NCBI RefSeq assembly: GCF_021018805.1
Contig: NC_086248.1
Span: 98,045,239-98,109,238, forward strand
Origin: Prinia subflava
Taxonomy: Eukaryota > Chordata > Aves > Passeriformes > Cisticolidae
Reading direction: 5' to 3'
Length of the DNA stretch: 64,000 nt
Shown here: piece after piece, positions 1 to 13,016 of the stretch
Layout: each line of letters opens with the position of its first letter
Numbering within the stretch: position 1 is the stretch's first letter
The notes under the pieces: model-generated
What the model was told of the DNA's origin: nothing
Seen by the model: only the letters and a program-made list of their open reading frames with translations
The model's database searches: none
Translations under genes and position numbers: made by a program

Positions 1-2667
1 GGCGTTGCATTGTCTCCTGAAGGTGAGAGCATCCTGGCAGCCCAGAAACCAGGTCCTGCCAACCTGTGCCTCCTAGAAAAGCTCTGCTATTATAGTGTGT
101 CCTATTCTCTTTGAGAAGAAGATTAAGATTCCCTCCAGGTTTCTTATCTTAAATCCCTGTGCTAAGCCAGCTGGAGAGTGTCCCTTGGGTAGGAAGGCTG
201 CTTAGGACTGGTTGCTCTGCTCATATGGACTGTTCATGGAGGGATGGGAAGATGCAGGTGATGCTGGTGAGGTTTCCCTAAGGCAAAGAGCTGCTGTCTT
301 GTATTCTCAAGGTCCAGAAATGTCAGGATTTCAGCCCTCCAGCAGGAGCATTACACACTGCAGTGCTGCTTTGACCCATTAATTTCATCTTGCATTCCGA
401 AGGTGCAGAGCTTGCACATTCCACATTGTGGTGGAGCAGCTGTAGTTGGGGTAGGCAAAAATATCTGGTTGTGCTGAGTGTGGGGATGACTGGGAAGAAC
501 AGGTCACCTGAGGGTCACCTCTGCTGGGTGTGGTACCTGTGTGCACGGGCACCTGGGGCTGAGCGTGGCTCTCTGCCCTTCCCTGTGTCCCTCTTGGACA
601 TTGGACACGGCTGGCACATGGCATGTGGGAGTGCACGTTGGCATCCCTGTGCAGATGGCAAGAGGGCAGCTGTGGCACATGCAGGCTTTGGAGTGGCTCT
701 GTTTTTGGGTGAGTTGATGATTGCCACCCAAGCACTGAGAATATGGTGATATCTTCTTGGGAGTGAGGAGTCGAAGGGGGGAAAAGTAGCTTTTACAGCA
801 TTGCCTTTAGTTTAGCCTGTTTATGATGCCCTTGGACTTCTCATGTTGCCTTCTCTTCTTCCAGCTTCCTTTCCCTCCAGACCAAAATCACTTTGAGTTT
901 GTTCTTGAGGTGAACACTGGGTCTCAGCAGCCAGGAATGTGTTTTCTGCCCCACATAGGGATTTAAGTATCTTACCTTTCCTGCCTGGTTTCTTGAGGGT
1001 CCCCAAAGGAAGAACTTCATGTCTGGAGAACAACGTGTCTGGAAAAGCCCAGGCAGGACAGAGTGGGGCTCTGCTCTGCTGTCCTCAGTGATATCTGAAC
1101 ATTAGGCCTGCAGAAACAGGTAAGTCCCTAGGGTCCCTAGCAGGTGACCAAACCCACTTTGAATTTGGGGGAAGGTTTGTAGGGACCTAGGTGGACCTCG
1201 CACAACTGAGAGCAGAACCAAACCTATAGATTTTTGAGGTCTCCTGTTATCTTTCACTTTGCTGACTCCATACATTTCTTACTTTGGCCTCTGGACTGTA
1301 GCTGGGCTAATCCACTTTCCTGTGTAATGCAGACTAAGTCCTGAGGGATTGTTATTTTTAAAATGTGCTTATTCCAGCAGTGTCATGAGTTGCTGACTCC
1401 GGTGTGCTGTGTGGTAGACCGGGGCAAGAGGTGGTGTGGGCAGAGGTGCATGTCCTTGTGGTCTCCCTGTGCCTGGTGCTGCTGGGTGCATCTGTTTGGG
1501 GCAGAGGGATGGTGGGGCAGGTCTGAGCAGAGGAGCCTTGAGTGCAGTGCAGATGGATGGACCCCTGCCCCTGAGGTTGGATGAAGGAGGGAGCCAGGTG
1601 AGGAGGATGGGGGAGAGGGAGTGCTTGGATGCTGCCACCTCTCTGGACGTGGCATTGATGAAAGCTGGAGGAGGTGTCCTCGCATGTCCAGGTGTCTGTG
1701 CTGCTGGCTTTGCTCTGTCCTGTACCCTCGAGTGTGGGTGCTCACCCATGAGAAGTGCGTGATGCCCTGAGGGGACAAGGGTGGCAGCACCTTGTGTGAG
1801 CTTGGGGTGGCTGGGTGTAAGAGGGTACAGGTTTCTTCTTGCCTTTGGGGCTCATTATTAGCTGCTGAGTGGCTGTCAGCAATGCCCTGAAGAGTTTTTC
1901 TGTTGCTTGATCTGTTATTCCAGCTGTTACTCTGTTTTCTGGGCAGAGCCAGGATATTTGTCATTTCATTGCAAAATAAGATTTATCACATTTAGGCAAG
2001 ATCCTGTATGTGCAAGGGCTGTCACTGGATCTTTTGCCTGCAGAGCATTTTGAGGCTGAAACAGGTGGCTAAGAGGAGATCTGGGATCTTTAGTCCTGGT
2101 CTCCTTATTTCCAGTGACAGCAAGAGCAGAGCACGACCCTGCAGGTGAGCTGGTACCCAAAGCAGTAGTGGTAAACACATTTTACACAAAAGTATTTCCA
2201 TTAGGAAACAATGTGATGGTTTTTTTTTTTCTTGGGCACTGGACCCCAAGAGGTTATCTCTCAGCACTGTTTTTCCATCACCTCCTTAGGCTGAGATCTC
2301 TTGGGATGATGATTTGAGAACAGTCCTTCAGGTAGAGCAGGGGCTGGCTTGTCCCTTTGGGATAAACCAGAGCTGCTTGCATTGGTCAAGGTCTTGGTTC
2401 TGCCCTTGATCAGATGGCCTCTGTGGTCTAAGTCTCAAGCTTTCATGCTGATGTGGAGTGCTCACCTCACACAGTGGCATTTGCACTTGGTTTTCTGGGT
2501 AAATTTGGACTTGAAACTGCAAGGGGTTTTGAGGAGCCGTTGTGTGATCACACACGACGCAGAGAGATTGTTTTCAGGTAACACAGAGAACAAAGTGTGT
2601 TGAGATTGGCAATTCTTGGCAGCTAAGCAAGGAAAGTAAGACAGCTATTAATCAGAAACTGGCACTT

Positions 2668-2830
2668 CATAAAATCTTAGAATAATTTAGGCTGGAAGAG
2701 ACCACAGGAGGTCTCTGATCCATCCTCCTGCTCCAAGATGGGTCAGCTCTGTAATCAGCCCAGGTTTGTCTCAATGCAGAAAGCAATGAGCCCACTGGGA
2801 CTCCTGCCTCTGAGGCTTGCCCCAGCATTT
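2668..2830 (-). mobile_element. CR1 LINE 3' fragment (minus strand)
   Basis: Reads as the reverse complement of a CR1 tail: 'cttagaataatttaggctgg' at 2684-2703, then 'aagagaccacaggaggtc' and 'cagcccaggtttgtc', a pattern seen at CR1 3' ends. It is diverged, so it is an old copy. The inner (right-hand) boundary is uncertain. Confidence 0.75.
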
Positions 2831-5800
2831 TGTAAAAGATGATCTAATTTAAAAACCGTGGTTGCAGCACTTGGAACTTGTAGTTCCTTCCCGCCAGCTA
2901 CCTGTGAAACAAGCTTTGAAGTTGCTTGAGGTGCTGCCATCTCCTCTTTTGGTGTTCATCACTTTTGGATGATTCACTTCACCACCACACTCATGTATCT
3001 TCTCTGGCTTAACATTGCAAGGCTTTGCCAATGGTGAGGTTGAGACAGGCTTGAGAAAACTTGGTCAAAGACAAAACTCCTGTGGAGTCTCCACTCCATT
3101 ATGTCGCCTGAAAGTGAAGAAAAATATTCACTGGACTTCTTTAGCACTGCAGAAATCCAGTATTTCATATTTTCCTGCTTCTGCTGGAGTTGGTATCTGG
3201 TACAGGTGTGGGAATACCTGTGTTAAGGTGTTAAGGTGCCTCTTTCTGATAGTTGCCCCTTCTGTTCCTGGAGAGCTCATGCAAAGGTGTGATGGGTCTC
3301 TGGGGACTCACCAACTGAGAACTGAGCTGGACATGTACAATCCTGGGAAATAGCTGGTGAGTGTCCAAGTCCCCATACTGGGAATATCTGTGGCCACCCC
3401 ACTGTCTGTGACATTTGCTGACCCACGTTTTTGTCTGGTGGAGGTGGAGGGCTCAGCTGACCTGATGGCTTCTGAGGCAGGGACTGGTGGCTTCAGGGGA
3501 CAAAAATCAATGAATGCAGTGATCTTTTTTCAAATATCTTTCTACATAACGTCCTCTTTTGAAGCTTTCTGGATTTGGGGTTTTTTTGAATGTGGTAGGG
3601 GAAGAAAGATTAGATGAAAAGGGTCTGCATGAAATGGGATTATAGTGGGTTTGAGCTCTGAGAGAACTTGCATTCCTTGGGGATGGCTGCCCATGTCTGA
3701 GCTGGGATCTATCTTTGGCCAGTGCTCCTGACTAGACCATCATCCCAACATTCACTTGTCCTCAGGAGCCCGTTCTTCCCTCCTCGGATGTGAGGGGGCT
3801 TCTGCCATTGCCCATGCTGGATCTTCCCATGCCTTTCCTGGGAGCTGGTGTGCTCCCTGGGCATCGTGGACACCCAAACCACCCTGTGTGAGTCGCACAA
3901 ACTTCTGTAGAAAGGAGAGAGATGTCAGGCACTGGGATCCCAATCCAGTCCAGGCTGCCTGGGGTAGCTCTAAGCCCTCCAAGCCCTGCCTAAGCACTCC
4001 CTGGAGCTGGAGGTGGTGGGTTGAGTCACTCAGCATTGCCTCCTTGGCAGGGACACAGGGTCATTGTCACCACCAGTCTAGCTGCAGCCCAGGAAAAGGA
4101 GCTCCTGCCACCCTCTTGGTTTCAGGAGTGCTATGTTTTCCTCACCCTGGCAGTGCAGTGGCTCCACTCAGGTTTTTGGAGCACAGTTCAGCTGATCCCA
4201 GGCTGGGAATTGTGCCCTGGAGTCATGGGCTCTGGATGTGGCTGTCACCAAGGGGCAGGAGCTGAGGGGAAGTGAGACACTGCAGTTCTGTGTCTTGAGG
4301 GGCTGCCTAGAGAAGGGGCAGGCTGAGGAGTTTTCATTAAAAATGGTTCTGGGAAGGAATGCTGGGGCTGGGGCAGGCTGGTGTTTCTCCAGGAGCAGGG
4401 TTGATGATGTTTTGATTGTGGCTCTTGTAGGGAGGTGGCAGATGTGACAGTGCTTATTCTTCAGTGGTGGATTTTCAGTGCTACTCCTCCCCTCTTCTTT
4501 TTCTTGCATGAGAAGGATGAGGGTAACTTGAGGAGCAGCTGAGGAGTGAGCTAGGCTCTCTGAGGAGCTGATGGAAGTGTATAGGCGGGTGTTTGGGATG
4601 CAGGAGGATGTGCCAGTTAAGTGGTTGTGTTACTCATTTTTTTTCTGGAGGGCAAAGCTACTGCCATCTGAATGGGCTGTGCAAGGAGTGTGAGTTATGG
4701 TGCTTGTCTCCACAGCGAGCAGAAACTATTCCTGAGCTGTACTCTTGGCTAAAAGGCATCTGCAGGCCAAAGGGGATTAGCAGGGTGGGTACTGGGGGAG
4801 TCTGTAGGGCCTCGGTGTCTTGGAGTCTGGTTGCCAGCAGTGGGGATGACTGGACTGTTCTAGCAAATGTCATGGTATAATACTAAATTTCTTACTGCTG
4901 AGTTTTGTTTATCCAAGTTGTCCCTCCTCCCAGCCCCTGAGTGCCGTGCTGGGTGGGAAGAGCATCTACAGGACTGGCATCTCCTCCCAAGGAGAATCTG
5001 AGGAGCTCACAGGGGAGCAGGCACAGCTTCCATCCCAGCTGTCCCTTCCCTGAAGAACACCTTTATTTAGTGTTCCTTGCCAAAAATTGTGGTTTCAGAG
5101 AGGAAAAAAAGCTGAGAACTTCCCCCTCCCCCCTGTCCCAAGTGATGTATTTCTTTCCCCTAAGTAATTTTGGCTTTGTTTCCCTATGAGGCAGTTTTGA
5201 TTTCATTTTGGAAATCCCCACTCACCCGTGCACTGCATTTTGCCAAGAAAAATGCATGCACAAAACAGTTCTGGGTCGATCTGAAATGACCCTTCCCTCG
5301 TCCTTTTTCAGTCCCTCCATTTTTCCTGCTTGCATCCCAGTCCTGTGGAGAGATGTTGTGCTCTGTACTGAGGACTTCTGTGCAAGCACTGGGGGAACCT
5401 TCTTCTGCACAGTCCCTATGGAAATTTGCTTCAATCGTTGGTTCCCCCATGAGAACAGGTTTGGTTTGGGGATGGAAGAATTAGGAGAGCCCATGGGATT
5501 TCCCTTTTGTTGTGCCTACTGGGGCACTGGAGTAATAGGGGAAGAGAGTGCCTGGGGAGAAGGGATTGGGACTGGTGTTCTGGTGTCAGTGCTCTTGGCT
5601 GCGTCACAGTGCCTTGGTTTAAAGCATCCCTGCCCCAGAGGGCATGGAATGGACAAGAAGAATGTGTACAGCCTTTGAAGAGAGGGCTTCGCCTCTGTTA
5701 ATATTCTGTGGCAGGTTGGTTTGTGTTGAGGAGTAACTGCTGGTGAGATGCACTGTTAGCCCAGAGTTGAGCTGCTGTCTATCCATCAATACCTCGTGTC

Positions 5801-8800
5801 TCTCTCCAGCCTCCAGTCTCTTGCTCAGTCCCTTGGGAAATGGCAGAGCTACTACTGCCAGGGCTAATTATTTCTCAAGACAGAAGACATGTGATAAAAT
5901 ATTAACCTTTTTCAAAAACAGAGCCCCAGTTAATTAGCTCCACTTTTGTGACACATTCACCCAGAGATAAAAGCTCGTTCCCCAGATATCTGTCTGTGGA
6001 GCAATGATCTTTCTGCATGTCCCTGTCACGATGGGGGACACAGAGGAGTGAGAGCTGGGAATTTAATAAAAGACAGTGACCTGCCAGTCACTGTGCCCTG
6101 AGGACGAACTGCTCCATTTCAAGGTGAGCAGTGCCTGGGTACGGGCACTGCTACACAGCCTGAAGCTGGGAACAGAGGGGGTGGTGGGATCCAGCTCACT
6201 CCCTACACCTGGGCTGTGTCTGTGTTGTCAGTGCCACATCTCTGGAGTTTGGATTTGGGGGCCACGTGGGTAGATAGGGCTCAGGAGAACTGAGTGAATA
6301 ACGGTGTTTCAGTTCTTTGGTTATTTAAGAGAAAGAAAAGCCAGGAGATAGCAATTTCAGGATAAACCAAAAGCAAAGCTGTTGGTGAATCTAAAAGTAA
6401 AAAGACAGGAAAACTTAAAGCCAAAGGGATCTGTTTTTCTCATCCTGAAAAGGGAAAAATTTCATTTAGATCTTGAATGTTTTTGACACTTTAGTCATCT
6501 GAAAATGACAAGCTGTATTTAAAAGCAAGTGATTTTGTGTATCAGATGAAAAGTGCACATTGGGCTCCTGAGGAACAAATGATGTGCTGGAGTGGAAGTG
6601 ATGCTGCAACGTGCGTTGGTGGGTGCAGGAACCGCTGGTGGGAGGCAGTCACTGCACCAGGGAGAGGCGTCTTCCTGGAGGAGAGAGGGATGGGGGTCTC
6701 TGACTGACCAGGATTGACTGCACACCCAGCCATGGCCCTCGGGGTGGTTGTGCCAACACCAGTCAGTCCATGGGGGCACAGGATTTCCTTTTTCAACTCC
6801 AGGTGCCTCCTTCCCTGCAATGGACTGAAAGGTCCTGGGGTTTTTACAGGGAACAGAAAATCTCGCTGTCTCAGTGCCCTTCAGTGGGTGCACCCACCTG
6901 AATCACACCAGGGCCCAGTGATGATTTTATGGTGGCCATCCCTTCATCACTAAGTGTTTCAGCATTCCCAGGGTGCCATTGATCACCCTCTGCTAGAACC
7001 ACCCTCTGCCTTTGACTGCTGTAAGGTATTGACCACTTGTCTTATAGTTATTATGTGCCATCGATTACTTTGATAACTTGCTCCAAGTAATTCTGACGGA
7101 ATGAAGTTGTTTGTTTAACTCTCGTGCTTGTCTTGCTATTTCTATTGACCTAATATGTTTGTGTAGGCTGAAATCAAAGTCAAGTATTAGTAAATAATGG
7201 AACTAATTCTCCGAGACTCGCTCCTGTTGATAATTAAGGCCATGAGACAGTTTCCTCCATCAAACTCGTGTGTTTTTTTCTGCTAGCTAGCACCTTAAAG
7301 TCCTACTCCATCAAAAAGGCATTTTGTTTTGGGCCCACCTGGGTGGATTTCTGCTGTGAGCACTGCAGAGCCCTACATGTTGGAAGTGTTTTTGAGCTGT
7401 CACGGTGTGGGGCTGGGTTTGTGCTTCCCCAGCTGTGACTACGGAGGTGTTGGGAGGATGAGGACTTTCTCTGCTCTGATTTGTCACGTGGTGCCAGGAA
7501 GGTCTTGTCAGAAAGCATCCTCCCTAAAGAATCTTTACATCCAGGGTTTCAACCTTCTGAAATGTCAGGTTTTCCCAGCTTCTAAAAGTCTTTAATAATG
7601 GATTGGTGGTTTTCCATGAAGGCACGAGGTAGCAGATTTTGCTTTTACTTCCACCGAGTGAATAACTTTGCTGTCAGCTCTGGTATTCCAGTAAAACTGG
7701 CATCAGTTTACAGTTCTACTGAATTGTACTGGGTTTGTTTTCTTCTTTTCACTTTTGTTGGCTCTCTTTTTCTTTTTTCCCCAGTTCTGAGGAAGGAAGG
7801 GTAGAGGGAGTCAAGAAGCAAGACAGACCCTGAGTCTGTGTGGAGGGGCCTGGAAGTCTGAATTATTCATGAACTGCTTTGAAAATCAAGACACACAATC
7901 TGGTTTAACTTGTTTTTAAAGGCAGCCATGATATTCTTCCCATCCTTCTTAGTAAATTCTCTTTTTTTTCCATCCCTTTTTCTGAAGACAAAAATCCAGC
8001 AATTTTTTAATGAATTATAAATGCATCTTCTCATCAGTTTTGAGGTTCACAGGCAGCAGCATGTCATGTGCACAGAAGGTTATTTTTGCCTTCTTGCATT
8101 TCCTCTTTTCTTCAAATTTAGTAGTTTGATTAATTTTTTAGATATCTATCTAGCAGGGAAAAGAAAGAAAGAGAATGAAAGAGGCAGTGAGTTAGAGGAA
8201 ATATTAATTGCACTCTAGCCAAATCCAGCACTGCTTGAAGTTCCAGAAGCTGTGTAGAAAAATGTCATTCTTGGTCAACCCAAGGAGCCTGATCTCAGGT
8301 CAGCCAGTGGTTAAGTAGCCCCAATTTGCAGGACTCCACTCTTTTGTGCATTTTCTAGTATTTTTGTGGGAAAGGTGCAGACTTGGACAGGTTCCTCTGG
8401 ACATCTAATCTACAGCCAGAACTGGCTCACTGCCCCAGCAGATTTTTCCTAATGGCTTTCCTTAAAATTTTAACAAATTACATCTAGTTCAAGCCTGATG
8501 AAGAATTCCTTGTTAGCTCTGGTGCTAACCACCAGTGAGTATTTGTTGCAGATGTGCCTCCTTACACCCTGAAGTCGTCTGCTCAGCCAGGGATTCCTCT
8601 CTTTGGATCACCACTGTTTCTCCCAGCCCCAGCAGCATCTGTTGCATGCCACCCTAGGGATTTTTCAGCCCCTTTTTGGGAATGCAAACCTGAGGCACAT
8701 GCCAGTCCAGCGCAGAGAAATCCTCCTGACCTTTCTCAAGGGTATTTTTTCACTTTGGCAAGCCAAACTTGAGCTGGCATTCCCTGCAATCCCATGGCAC

Positions 8801-9884
8801 TGCCAGCTGACATCTTACTCCGCTTCCTTTCTTCGTTCCTTCTGGCATGGCTGTTTTCCGGGCTGTTGAGCCCTCCAGCTCTGTGTTCAGCCTCTCTTTG
8901 CTGCAGGCCTTTGCTCTGGTGTTTCAGTAGCACCAAACCTGCCCACAGCCATGTCCAGCCCGAGGTGGACCTGCAGGACTGGGTGAGGCACAAGAGGGTC
9001 TGTAGCTGGTGGCAATTCCTGCAGCCACTGCTTTTCCTGTCCTGCTCTGTGCTCTGACCTGCCATGCTCATGCTCAGATTGTGGTGTATCCTGGTGGAGC
9101 TTAGAGGCAACACCAGAGGGAATCCCAGAGCTTCCTCAGTAGGTCTTTGTGCCAGACCTGACCCCGTGTGCAGGATGTGCCAGCAGTTGTCTCGCTGCTC
9201 ACAGCTGTGCTCTGGTGAGGCCCTGGGTGCTGTGCCGTGGTGGTGCTGGAGATGCACAGACCATGGCCAGCCCTCTGTTTGGCAGCTTCTTCCTGACTAA
9301 GGAGGGGCAAAGCACACCCAGAGAAGGAGCAGGAGATGCTGGCATTACTTGGGAAGGCAAAGGGGCATTTTGAAGGCCTCTCAAAGCTGAGTGAAAAAGT
9401 ATTTTTAGGCAACATGAATGAGGGGTGGCTTGGGGAGAGCCAAGAAGAACCAAGGGTGTTGATGGGAGGTGAATGCCATGAGGATCACTTGACCCCTCCA
9501 TGTGCTCTGGTCAAGTAAATTCTAAATTGTGTCCTATTTGTACTGTTGTATGAGACTGGTGCGTTGACTTTGGCTTGAACAGCACTTCTTGGATTTTCCA
9601 TCTCTGGATGTCATCAAGTAATGATTTTTTGAAAGGTACTCTGCAGTCAGGCACAAGTCACTGGACTTAATGCATGGATAACTGAGAAATGCAGAAATAA
9701 CTGGGAGAAATGCCAGAGGCTGTGCTGCCCAGAGGTCAGGTGAGGAAGTGCATGGTCCTGTCCAGCAGTAAGCTCTGTGAGCTTCCTAGATTCCATGTGA
9801 GTTGGTACATAAATTGTTTTATAGCTCTAAATCAAACCGTGTCCAGGGTTCCCTTTTTTAGAGTGTTTTCATGGAAGTTTCCTA

Positions 9885-10108
9885 GGTTAGTTATTGGGAA
9901 GAAATTCTTTACTGTGAGGGTGATGAGGCACTGGAACAGGTTGCCCAGAGAAGCTGTGGAATGCCACATCCCTGGAGGTGCTCAAGCGTTGGATGGGATT
10001 TAGATGAACATGGTCTAGTGCAAGGTGTCCCTTCCCAAGGCAGGGAGTTGGAACTAGAAGATCTCTAAGGTCCCTTCCAACCCAAACCATTCTATGATTT
10101 TATGATTT
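9885..10108 (+). mobile_element. CR1 LINE 3' end with remnant of ORF2 C-terminus
   Basis: Contains a recognisable end of the CR1 reverse transcriptase frame, 'RHWNRLPREAVE' near 9930-9965, then the CR1 3' UTR with 'aggtcccttccaacccaaac' and a terminal 'ttctatgattttatgattt'. 5'-truncated in the usual CR1 manner. The tail microsatellite gives + orientation. Confidence 0.92.
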
Positions 10109-10606
10109 ATGAGTTTTGCTTCAGCTCAAACACAGGGTTTAGGCACAATAGTTTTCCACAGTTTGTATGCCACCCTGAGAGGTTGTCCTGAGAGGTATGA
10201 CCAAGGTGCCTGCATGTCCTGCCGTCCATCCCTACAGGTGTGCAGAACCTGGGCATGTTTGCTGTTGGCCAGGACAGCTGGGGCTCTAATCTTTTCCTTT
10301 CCACTGACAAATCTTTCCTTTCCTGTTGTGGGTAGTGGCTTCCTCTCTCACTAGGGTGGTAATTTTAATTTTCCTCACACCTTGGGGACTGTCTGAAATC
10401 AGTGTGGTTTGTCCATCGGGGTGGAATGTGAGCCCATCCTGTTGGTGGTGGCAGGTCCCTGTCCTCTGGGCTGATGTGAGAGCCCTGTGGCTGCAGAGGG
10501 CAGACAAACCCAAATGCCCTTATCTTGGATGTGTGGTGACGAGATTGCTCTCCCGTGTCTTTCCAAGGAGAAGAGAGGAGCCGGGAGGGAAGTGAAAGAT
10601 GGTGTA

Positions 10607-10630
10607 GCTCTGCCTGATGCTCTGCCTGAT
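10607..10630. repeat. Tandem duplication, period 12
   Basis: 'gctctgcctgat' occurs twice, exactly. Confidence 0.9.
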
Positions 10631-12931
10631 GAAATAAACATGCAGGGAGTGCTTTGGAAGTGGTGAGCTGTGTTCAGGGAAAGTTTGGACTTCATGGAAA
10701 ACGTTAAAAATTCAAAGCAGAGTTGTTGGCAAGTGATGCCTGTTGAAGTAGAGCGGAGGAATGAGCAGGAGCCTGGCAGGGAGAATCTAGAGGATGGGGA
10801 TGATCATTAATTGAGGGAAGTTAATGAGGCACAGGAGAGGGTGAATGTAAGAGACGGGTTTTGGGAGACATAGCACAGCGCTGTGGGCATATGATGTGCC
10901 CCTGGATGAGCCTGGGATCACCAGGAGAGGCTGTGGAACAAGGTCCATCCCTGTTCACACTGTTAATCTTTACCATTGTGCTGTGCAGCTGTGGTGGCAA
11001 GGTGGCCTTTGGCATGTTGAGGAGCACTGTGAGTGAAGTTTGCCATTTTAAATGTAAAAGGGGTTCAGATTCCCTGGGAATGGGCATGTGCTGCCCTGTC
11101 AGAAGGATCTCTAAGGATGCATGGGCAGCTGTGTGCAAAGGCCACCAGTCTGTGATACCACTCCACTCACCAGCAGCACAAGGGCTGAAGAAACTCCAGA
11201 AAAATATCTTGAGAAAGGGACTTTGGAGACCTGGGGGCAATGCTAGAATGTCCAAAGTTTGGGACTTTGCAGGAGAGCTTTGCAAGTCCTTCAGTGAGTG
11301 CAGGGCTGTGGCTGTCTGCTCCATGTCCCCACAAACAGGTACTGCAGAATTTATTCCTGAGCTGTTAACAGCACATTGGGAACATGGGGATGAGATGTGC
11401 TGCTCTGTCCAACCTGAAGGAAGTATGACAGGCAACCACTCCAGGCTGGGATTTTCCAAGGCTGATTCCTGTGGTGTTTGTAGCCAGACTACCCCTTTCA
11501 GAACTTTCTGATTCTGAAATTATTTCCATTTTGAATGGAAAAAAAAAACAACAAAACACTTTAATCAAAACATGACTCTTGCCATCAAATGAGGTTTGAC
11601 TTCTTGCATGAGGAAATAAGAATTGTTCTCCAGCTAGATTATCTCCCTGGGGTTTTTAGGGCAGGCCAGCCTGGCTTCTGTCTTCTTTCACCCCACCCAG
11701 ATGCTGGGAACCTGCAGAGCAGCCTGGCAGCATTCCTGCTTCCACGTGCTGTGCTAGGATTGCTCCCCAGTCCTGCTGCAAGGTTTCAAAGCATCAAACT
11801 TTATTCAACACACTGCAAATACGAGCAGTGCAGTTATTACTTCCTTTTTCTTTTTTTTCCTTTCTTTTTTTTTAACCATCTTAAAAAACTCAAACTTTCA
11901 TTGGTTTCCTGAATATGTTGTGGGTGTTGTTTTTGGGTTTGTTTTGTTTTTTTGTTGGCAGTTGGGTGACCTGTGAAATACCATCAGCAGCACAAAACGT
12001 TTATCCAGTGACAGCCTGAGGTAGCACAGGCAGCTTTTAGCGGGTTTATTTTCATTATTACAGCAATTTTAGGGCTGCATGCTGCAATTTTCACTTGCAG
12101 TGAGGTATTAAATTGAAATTACCCCAGATGTAATTGTCACACAAAATAATTCTGGACATGCTGGATTTAATGCTTTTCCAAGCTGTGGTTTTTATTACCC
12201 AAGTAAGTGCCAAAAAAAGACACTTGTAGTCAACAACTTAAACTGAAATCTGCCTTCTGGGGACCCAGGATGTTTAGCTGCAGTTACACAGGGGAAGGAA
12301 GGGGGGAGGAAAATAAAACAGGACAAAGTGGAGGAAACTTTGTGAGGGCTCCTGAAAGAAGAACCCAGGGATAAAATCCTGGGCAAGGACAGAGTCAGGG
12401 CCATAAAGCACCCAGGAAGATACAGCAGCTCTGCCTCACCCTTTGCAGGCAGTTTTTGGAGAGGTGAGTCCCAGTTGTGGTGTAGTGCTGGTCACAGGGG
12501 CAAAGTGAGGCTAGAGCTCCATAGCAGCATCATTCCTGTCCTTGGGATGTGACAAGCCTCACTAGACAGAAGGCAGGGGTGAGTTGCAGCTCTGGAGGTG
12601 CCCGTGTGTGACATTCCAGCTTTTCCCACATGCACACGGCCTGGTTGGGCCAGTCTGGTGCGTCTGGTGGAGTTTCAAAAGCAAGTTGTTGCTGAGGAGG
12701 AGCCTCACTCAGCCAGCCTGCAGCAGCCCCAGCATCCCCAGCGTGGGAGGCACAGACACACCCAGCCCCTGCTTTATTTACCAGCTCCTTGGCTGTTGTA
12801 ATAGCGTAAGTAAAGTATTGATGACTTCGTATTTTCCACTCTCGCTCATTCTTTTCCAGAAATAGCTTCCCTTGTTTGCTCCACAGAGCCCTGCTGGAAG
12901 TGGGTGGAAGGACACGCATCTGGGAGCCGTG

Positions 12932-12940
12932 TATAAATAG
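12932..12940 (+). promoter_or_regulatory. TATA-like site (possible alternative promoter)
   Basis: TATAAATAG, a textbook TATA box, in a GC-moderate context, followed about 30 bases on by pyrimidine-rich sequence around 12961-12970. It lies 1.7 kb upstream of the first visible GALNT14 exon on the same strand. There is no transcript evidence; chance occurrence is quite possible. Confidence 0.25.
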
Positions 12941-12998
12941 CACAGGGAGAGCAGTTGCCATAGTCTGTCCCTGCAGCTCTGCAGAGCAAACAGGAGCT

Positions 12999-13016
12999 GA
13001 GCCTGAGCCTGAGCCT
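12999..13016. repeat. Hexamer repeat (GAGCCT)3
   Basis: Three exact copies in a locally GC-rich stretch. Confidence 0.9.
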
